The notes beneath the pieces were generated by a model. That model ran no database searches. It saw nothing but the letters and a program-made list of their open reading frames with translations, and was not told the DNA's origin. A program made the translations under genes and the position numbers. Below, piece after piece: positions 15,592-19,624 of a stretch of 19,624 bases of DNA. The DNA is from Betaproteobacteria bacterium (lineage in GTDB: Bacteria; Pseudomonadota; Gammaproteobacteria; Burkholderiales; SG8-39). Position 1 is the stretch's first letter. Each line of letters starts with the position of its first letter. The stretch is taken from contig SHXF01000077.1 of the NCBI GenBank assembly GCA_009693435.1, positions 1-19,624 of the forward strand, given 5' to 3'.

Positions 15592-16746
15592 TCATTGGCC
15601 CCAGATGATGTTGCGTAGCGGCACGACCGTCTCGTACACCTTGTAGCGATAGCAACTGGGTAGGCCGCCCGGCACCGCCATGGTTCCGCCCGACCAGCGG
15701 GGCGCAGTGGTCGTGGCGTCGCACGCCCCCCCCGAAACGGGCGGTTTTTCGAACTGGCCGGAGCGCGCCAGCAGCGCAATACGCACGGCGATGATCTGTT
15801 TCCAGTTTGCCGCCGTGGTGGTGTTCCCGACGCCGGCGTTCGGTGTAGTGTTGTTCCAGACGTCGACCACGCCGTCGGCGGTGTTGTCCTTGCCATACAT
15901 CGCCTGCAGGTTGACGATTTCGCTTGCCATGGTGAAGGTGCTGGACGCCGAATTACCGAACGTGGCGGATACCTCCGTCATCAGCAGGTTGTTGCCGGCA
16001 TCCACGCTGATCGTGCGCAGCGCCATGCCGCCGAGGTTGATCAGTGACGCGCCGGCCGCATAGCCGGTAGCGGGGAATATCGCCGTATTGCCGTTCCACA
16101 AGCCGCCGCTATGCCCGAGCTGGGAATTATTGGTCAGCACCGTGGGGCTGTTGGGAAAACCCGTCACCTGCGCCAGCGCGCAGTTTTTCCCGGATTCCCA
16201 GAACACCAGCAGATTGCCCGAGCCGAAACCGAAGTTGGTCTGCACGTTGATGGTTGTGGCCGATTGCGCATGCGCCACGGTCAGCACACTGGGCAGGCTG
16301 CCGATGCTGGTGGTGCTGTAGAGCGATTGGATGGTATCGGCCAGCCCGTTGCCGCTGCCGTCGACGCCGCCGTCGGTGATGACCACCGGTGCGAGCGTGA
16401 AGGTGCCGGGACTGGCCTGGTTGCCGCCGAACGAGGTGCTCACCAAGCAGCCCAGCGTGGTGAGGTTCAGCCCGTACCCGGCCTGGCGCAAATCGCGCAC
16501 GATGCTGTACATGGCGATGTTGCCGTTGTTCTGCGCGTCCGAGCCGGAGGTCGTGGTGCGCTTCTGGTTTTCGGAGAAAGTGAAGATCTGCATTATGATG
16601 ACGATGCCGATCAGGCCTATCGTCATCCCCACCATGATTTCTATCATCGAAAAGCCGTGTGTGCGGGCCATGCCGCGAGCGCGGGCCACGCTGCTTGAGC
16701 GGGGCACGCCGCGCGAGCGGGCAATTCGGTTCGGGGCTGTGGTCAT
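15592..16746 (-). CDS. pilW: Minor pilin-like protein PilW
   Basis: PilW belongs to the minor pilin priming complex. From ATG 16746 it has 384 residues. The type III signal is G-FSMIEIMVGMTIGLIGIVI, with Glu at +5, and a PilW domain with the motif YSIVRDLRQAGYGLN follows. The leader from this start is 31 residues long and consists largely of an Arg/Ser-rich repeat encoded by 18-bp units. An internal ATG at 16671 would give a normal six-residue leader (MARTHG), but neither start has a good ribosome-binding site. ATG 16746 is 16 bases after the pilV stop, favouring the long form; 16671 would leave a 91-base gap. The C-terminus carries CYRYKVYETVVPLRNIIW, typical of the family. Confidence 0.9.
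   Translation of the reverse strand: MTTAPNRIARSRGVPRSSSVARARGMARTHGFSMIEIMVGMTIGLIGIVIIMQIFTFSENQKRTTTSGSDAQNNGNIAMYSIVRDLRQAGYGLNLTTLGCLVSTSFGGNQASPGTFTLAPVVITDGGVDGSGNGLADTIQSLYSTTSIGSLPSVLTVAHAQSATTINVQTNFGFGSGNLLVFWESGKNCALAQVTGFPNSPTVLTNNSQLGHSGGLWNGNTAIFPATGYAAGASLINLGGMALRTISVDAGNNLLMTEVSATFGNSASSTFTMASEIVNLQAMYGKDNTADGVVDVWNNTTPNAGVGNTTTAANWKQIIAVRIALLARSGQFEKPPVSGGACDATTTAPRWSGGTMAVPGGLPSCYRYKVYETVVPLRNIIWGQ
16651..16722. repeat. Degenerate 18-bp repeat in the pilW leader
   Basis: On the plus strand, units CATGCCGCGAGCGCGGGC (16669-16686), CACGCTGCTTGAGCGGGG (16687-16704) and CACGCCGCGCGAGCGGGC (16705-16722) are clearly related. The preceding 18 bases (16651-16668) match the first unit at 13 of 18 positions and encode the residues around the prepilin cleavage site. 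The array keeps the frame and encodes ARSRGV, PRSSSV, ARARGM and ARTHGF. Confidence 0.7.
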
Positions 16747-16762
16747 CGCGGTGCCGGCCTGG

Positions 16763-17227
16763 TCAGTTGACGAAGGTGGTGATGAGGTAGTTATGCCAGG
16801 TGGTCTCCTGCGGCCCCTTCCAGCAGACCGTCACGGTGACCGCGTTGCCGGCGCCGATGATGATCTGCTGGTTGGTGCTGGCGGCGCCGGGCAGCGCTGC
16901 CGTCACCGCGGCCAGCCACACCGCCATGTTGCTGCCCGCGACGCCGGCCTGGGCGGAGTTAGCGCCGGTGGGCGTGCAGCCTGCACCACCGCCGGTGGGA
17001 CGATGCGCGTAGGTCGCGATGTTCACCTTATCCACCCAGATGAAGCTGACGATCTGGTCGGCGAGGTAGGCCGCATCGGAACGGTACTTGGCATCGGCCT
17101 GGTTCTTGATCGCCGTCGCCTGCAGGCCGATCATGGCGAGGATGCCGATGGAGAAAATGAGAATGCCGATCAGCGCTTCTATCAGCATCATGCCCTGTTG
17201 CGGGCGGGGTGGGGCGCGGTGCGGCAC
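16763..17227 (-). CDS. pilV: Minor pilin-like protein PilV
   Basis: PilV is a minor pilin of the type IV pilus initiation complex. The 154-residue product starts at a GTG (17227), chosen because GGGAG lies six bases upstream and because the resulting 12-residue leader, ending QQG, sits right before MMLIEALIGILIFSIGILAMIGLQATAI, with Glu at +5. The open frame continues far upstream but overlaps fimT and has no pilin features there. Downstream are KNQADAKYRSDAAYLADQIV, conserved in PilV, and a pair of cysteines in the globular part. It lies 17 bases after fimT and 16 before pilW. Confidence 0.9.
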   Translation of the reverse strand: MPHRAPPRPQQGMMLIEALIGILIFSIGILAMIGLQATAIKNQADAKYRSDAAYLADQIVSFIWVDKVNIATYAHRPTGGGAGCTPTGANSAQAGVAGSNMAVWLAAVTAALPGAASTNQQIIIGAGNAVTVTVCWKGPQETTWHNYLITTFVN

Positions 17228-17244
17228 TCTGTTCTCCCTGTCGT

Positions 17245-17829
17245 TCAGCAGGCGCGCGAGTCGCCCACCGTCGTGATCGACGGATCGCACATGCGAATTT
17301 GTCCACCGATCTGGACCACTACGTTGAGGCAGCGCAGGTTTCCGCCGCCGGCGAGGCAGACGTAGCTGGGGTTGGTGATCTGGATGATATCGATGGCCGT
17401 CAAATCGGTACGCCCCAGTCCGTTGAACACGATCGTCGCATCCGTCGCCGTCACCATCGCGGTCGGCGTGCTGGTGGCGCCGCTCCCCTGGACGAAGTCG
17501 GGGGCGGTGTAGGCGCCGCCCTGCTGATAATTGCGCACTATCCAATTGATGCCGGCCGTGTCCGGCGCCGCGCTCACGTTTGCCTGATTCCCGATGGCGG
17601 ACACCAGGACGAATTCGATCCGGGTATTGCGCCGCACCGCCTCGGCGCGCGCCAGTTGCATGCCATTCTGAATGGATTCGGCGGCGGTGCGGATATTGGT
17701 GTTCTGTATCCACAGCGTGAGATTGGGAAGACCGATGACCAGCAGGACGGCGAGAATGGCAAACGTGATCAGCAGCTCCACCATGGTGAAGCCGCCATGC
17801 CCGCATCCGCATCCTCTGGTCCGGTTCAT
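17245..17829 (-). CDS. fimT: GspH/FimT-family minor pilin
   Basis: The 194-residue prepilin has leader [13 protein letters not shown], then FTMVELLITFAILAVLLVIG with Glu at +5, and the GspH/FimT motif NTNIRTAAESIQNGMQLARA followed by EAVRRNTRIEF. FimT/FimU proteins are minor pilins; some FimT proteins bind DNA during natural transformation through a C-terminal GRxR motif. Here the corresponding tail is CLNVVVQIGGQIRMC, so the first Arg is Gln. The leader is unusual in carrying two cysteines. ATG 17829 overlaps the TGA of the upstream pilE-like gene by one base, supporting coupled translation; an ATG 33 bases earlier (17862) is less likely. fimU would be an equally fair name. Confidence 0.87.
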   Translation of the reverse strand: MNRTRGCGCGHGGFTMVELLITFAILAVLLVIGLPNLTLWIQNTNIRTAAESIQNGMQLARAEAVRRNTRIEFVLVSAIGNQANVSAAPDTAGINWIVRNYQQGGAYTAPDFVQGSGATSTPTAMVTATDATIVFNGLGRTDLTAIDIIQITNPSYVCLAGGGNLRCLNVVVQIGGQIRMCDPSITTVGDSRAC

Positions 17830-18314
17830 CAGCAGCTGCTCGGTTTTTTCACCACCCAGCAATTGGCATTGCTGGTCCAGCCCTTGGTGGACGCGGCCCC
17901 GGACATGACCGACGCGCGCACATTGGTTTCGGTGATGGTGTAGAGAAAGCCGTTCATCGAGGTGTCGCCGCCGGCGCCGGCCACGCTGCCCGTTGCGCTG
18001 ATGGTGTAGGTCTGTGTGGTCGGTGCGGCGCAGGTGTAGGTAAAGTATTTCACCGGGCCGGTCGGCGTGCCCGTGGTGTACGACACCGGCATGATCGCCC
18101 CGCAGCCGGTGGCTGCGGCGTTCTTATAGCTGCGATTGTCCTGAAACCACTGCTCCATCTTCACCCTCAGGTCCGAGAGCTGCGCGGTCGCTTCGGTAAT
18201 CTTGCTGCGGGTGATGTAGTCGTTGTACGAGGGCAGCGCGACGGCGGCGATGATGCCGACTATAGCGACGGTGATCATGATTTCGATCAAGGTAAAGCCC
18301 TGTTGCCTGGGCAT
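17829..18314 (-). CDS. pilE: PilE-like minor type IV pilin
   Basis: The 161-residue prepilin has the short leader MPRQQG and then [33 protein letters not shown], a textbook type IVa pilin N-terminus with Glu at +5. The globular part contains [14 protein letters not shown] and ends with a C-terminal cysteine pair ([12 protein letters not shown]153 and C161) that probably forms the D-region disulfide. Its place with pilV, pilW, pilX and pilY1 indicates the minor pilin PilE of the initiation complex rather than the main PilA subunit. ATG 18314 has GGGG seven bases upstream. It is the first gene of the cluster, whereas pilE is last in P. aeruginosa. Confidence 0.9.
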   Translation of the reverse strand: MPRQQGFTLIEIMITVAIVGIIAAVALPSYNDYITRSKITEATAQLSDLRVKMEQWFQDNRSYKNAAATGCGAIMPVSYTTGTPTGPVKYFTYTCAAPTTQTYTISATGSVAGAGGDTSMNGFLYTITETNVRASVMSGAASTKGWTSNANCWVVKKPSSC

Positions 18315-18338
18315 GCTGTTCCCCTTTGCGTTGACGAG

Positions 18339-18367
18339 ATATTAGGCGCGCCGCCCGGCGATCCCAA
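18339..18367 (-). promoter_or_regulatory. Candidate promoter of the minor-pilin operon
   Basis: On the minus strand TTGGGA (18367-18362) and TAATAT (18344-18339) are separated by 17 bases, each matching the sigma70 consensus at four of six positions. Transcription would begin near 18332, about 18 bases before the pilE-like ATG. I found no TGGCAC-N5-TTGC element, the sigma54 promoter type used by P. aeruginosa pilA. Confidence 0.35.
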
Positions 18368-18548
18368 ATTCACCCGACAAAAGGCTGTTTTTCGGGGCTG
18401 GACGGCATCCGCAACCGAGTATAGCGGAACTATTTCACGTTCCCGGGCGCCTGCGACGCTCCGAAAAATGGGGGGCGGGAACCGATCGGAGGTCAGTTTG
18501 CTGCGCGAGATTGGCCGTGCGACGTGAACTGCGTCAGGCGAACTGCAT

Positions 18549-18554
18549 TAGAAT
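18549..18554 (+). promoter_or_regulatory. Candidate -10 box for the Fur-family gene
   Basis: TAGAAT at 18549-18554 would place the transcript start at about 18560-18562, on top of the first plausible ATG (18562). This suggests either leaderless translation or use of ATG 18574. The -35 region is weak. Confidence 0.3.
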
Positions 18555-18561
18555 CGGGCGG

Positions 18562-19044
18562 ATGAGCCGGCGTATGGACACCACAGACACTACGGGCACT
18601 ACGGGCGCCAAAGACACGAGGGTCTCCGTTGCCGATGCGGTCAACAGGGACGACATTGCCGAACTGCTGCGCAGGCACGGCATCACCCCGACGCATCAGC
18701 GGATGGAGATTGCGCTGGTGCTGTACGAACACGGCGAGCACCTGAGCGCCGACCAGATCCTCGCGCGCGTGAATGCGCGCTGCGCCAAGACATCGAAGGC
18801 GACCGTCTACAACACCCTCAGGCTGCTCTCGGAGAAGGGCATGATACGGGAGCTGATCGTGGATCCCTCGCGCATCGTCTACGATCCGAATATCGCGCCC
18901 CATCACCATTTCTACGATGTGGTGTCGGGTGAGTTGACCGATATCCCGGCAGCCGACATCAAGGTTCTCGAGTTGCCTCCTTTGCCGCCCGGAACGGTCG
19001 CCGACGGGGTCGACATCATTATTCGCACCCGGCCGCAATCCTGA
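18562..19044 (+). CDS. Fur-superfamily regulator lacking CxxC, Irr-like
   Basis: The protein (160 residues from ATG 18562) has the Fur DNA-binding winged helix: LLRRHGITPTHQRMEIALVL, HLSADQILARVN and TSKATVYNTLRLLSEKGMI. The dimerisation and metal-sensing half contains PHHHFYDVVSGELTDIP, where Fur, PerR and Zur have HHHxxCxxC. Both CxxC positions are non-cysteine (Asp and Ser), and the only cysteine in the protein is in the DNA-binding half. A His-rich, CxxC-free sensor is typical of the Irr-type subgroup, which senses heme or peroxide/iron status, but the ligand cannot be decided from sequence. The N-terminus is extended by a Thr/Asp-rich stretch with a small repeat, so the true start may be 18574 or later. 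It is divergent from the pilin operon, though regulation of that operon is only a possibility. Confidence 0.88.
   Translation: MSRRMDTTDTTGTTGAKDTRVSVADAVNRDDIAELLRRHGITPTHQRMEIALVLYEHGEHLSADQILARVNARCAKTSKATVYNTLRLLSEKGMIRELIVDPSRIVYDPNIAPHHHFYDVVSGELTDIPAADIKVLELPPLPPGTVADGVDIIIRTRPQS
18589..18606. repeat. 9-bp duplication in the fur N-terminus
   Basis: ACTACGGGC occurs twice in tandem (18589-18597, 18598-18606) within a Thr-rich, poorly conserved N-terminal stretch (DTTDTTGTTGAKDTRVS). Confidence 0.7.
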
Positions 19045-19078
19045 ACCGGGGGCGATCCGGATCCCGCGCTGCTGCTGA

Positions 19079-19084
19079 TATAAT
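19079..19084 (+). promoter_or_regulatory. Candidate -10 box of the tRNA-Thr gene
   Basis: TATAAT at 19079-19084 lies 63 bases before the tRNA, predicting a 5' leader of about 57 nt for processing by RNase P. No clear -35 is visible. A 10-bp palindrome GATCCGGATC at 19054-19063 lies just upstream. Confidence 0.45.
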
Positions 19085-19147
19085 GCGTACTCGGCATCGG
19101 TACTGCTGAAATCCGGCAACCGTCGAATTGGCTGCAATCGTTGCAAT

Positions 19148-19223
19148 GCTGCTGTAGCTCAGTTGGTAGAGCGCTTGATTCGTAATCATGAGGTCGGGTG
19201 TTCGATTCACCCCAGCAGCACCA
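19148..19223 (+). tRNA. tRNA-Thr (anticodon CGT)
   Basis: The 76-nt cloverleaf has acceptor GCTGCTG/CAGCAGC, D-stem GCTC/GAGC, anticodon loop TTCGTAA with anticodon CGT (reads ACG), T-arm GGGTG-TTCGATT-CACCC, discriminator A and an encoded CCA. The anticodon stem CTTGA/TCATG has one T-T mismatch at its second pair, where bacterial relatives normally pair fully. The rest is canonical. Confidence 0.95.
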
Positions 19224-19624
19224 CTATCCATGCGGTTCTTCTCGAATAGGCCCGCTTTCGTCTAGACCTCGGGGTTACTCAGGGGTTACGTTTCCTCGGG
19301 GCTACGCACGTTTCACACGTCTATCCGGGGCACGGATGCATCTGAGCCGAAGACCCTCCCCCCCTTCTCTTTTTTCTAGAGCGGTTCGCCGCCTGCCGAC
19401 CGGCTCGGGACTCCAATGTGCCGTTGGCGGGGTGGCTGGATCGTTCCTCCGCCCGGGTGATGGCGCAACTAGTCGGCTCCCTGGCCAATGGTTCTGAAGC
19501 AAAGCATGTGGCAGGATGAAATTCCGGTGCCGCCGTGGGAATGGCGGAAGACGATGTCTCAGAATTGACGGGGGGTGCGATGGGTCGCGCAGCAGGAGGA
19601 CTGGCGCAGGCCCCCGAATGTCGC
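19224..19624. other. Gene-free right end, possible structured or mobile element
   Basis: No frame here looks like a conserved protein. Immediately after the tRNA, GGGGTTAC or GGGGCTAC recurs three times (19271-19278, 19282-19289, 19298-19305). From about 19420 to the edge, small inverted repeats follow one another: GGCGG...CCGCC (from about 19426), CCGCC...GGCGG (about 19530-19547) and GCGC...GGCGC near 19585-19605. An open frame at 19198-19497 begins inside the tRNA and is probably chance. Closely spaced hairpins with no codon bias suggest structured RNA, for example the 5' part of a group II intron or another element downstream of a tRNA, but this is only a guess. Confidence 0.25.

Noticed and set aside
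19198..19497. 99-codon plus-strand frame after the tRNA
   Set aside because: It begins within the tRNA gene, has no ribosome-binding site and has no recognisable protein pattern.

Overview
The window looks like a chromosomal segment of a GC-rich betaproteobacterium. The evidence is the gene content and order (murJ; ribF-ileS-lspA-ispH; a minor-pilin cluster ending in pilY1), the style of the protein sequences, and strong G/C bias at third codon positions. I cannot fix the genus; Nitrosomonadales, Rhodocyclales or Burkholderiales relatives are all possible.

Layout. Positions 1-200 hold no gene I can defend, only a possible coding relic and a short tandem repeat. On the plus strand follow murJ (lipid II flippase), a 163-bp repeat-bearing segment and a SirB1-family transglutaminase-core protein. 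A convergent Mpo1-like (DUF962) membrane protein lies on the minus strand. A divergent promoter then starts the plus-strand housekeeping operon ribF-ileS-lspA-ispH, which lacks the fkpB gene found between lspA and ispH in enterobacteria. A TonB-like energy transducer follows.

A strong hairpin at 9923-9960 separates this block from a minus-strand type IV pilus operon, transcribed from about 18330 down to 9982. Its order is pilE-like, fimT, pilV, pilW, pilX, pilY1, with overlaps or short gaps. It encodes minor pilins plus the large PilY1 tip adhesin and regulator. Beyond it are a divergent Fur-superfamily regulator that lacks the CxxC zinc site, then tRNA-Thr(CGT). The last 400 bases contain no convincing gene but several small hairpins; they may be the start of a mobile or structured-RNA element.

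The most unusual theme is short tandem repeats at gene edges or inside genes. Seven 21-bp units lie in frame within the ileS editing domain. Four 24-bp units sit between murJ and sirB1. Degenerate 18-bp units make up the PilW leader, two 18-bp units cover the sirB1 stop codon, and smaller repeats occur in the pilX leader, the fur N-terminus and near position 160. Units of the two largest arrays contain a small palindrome centred on CTCG. PilY1 separately carries three copies of a cysteine-bearing beta-type module inserted into its von Willebrand A region.
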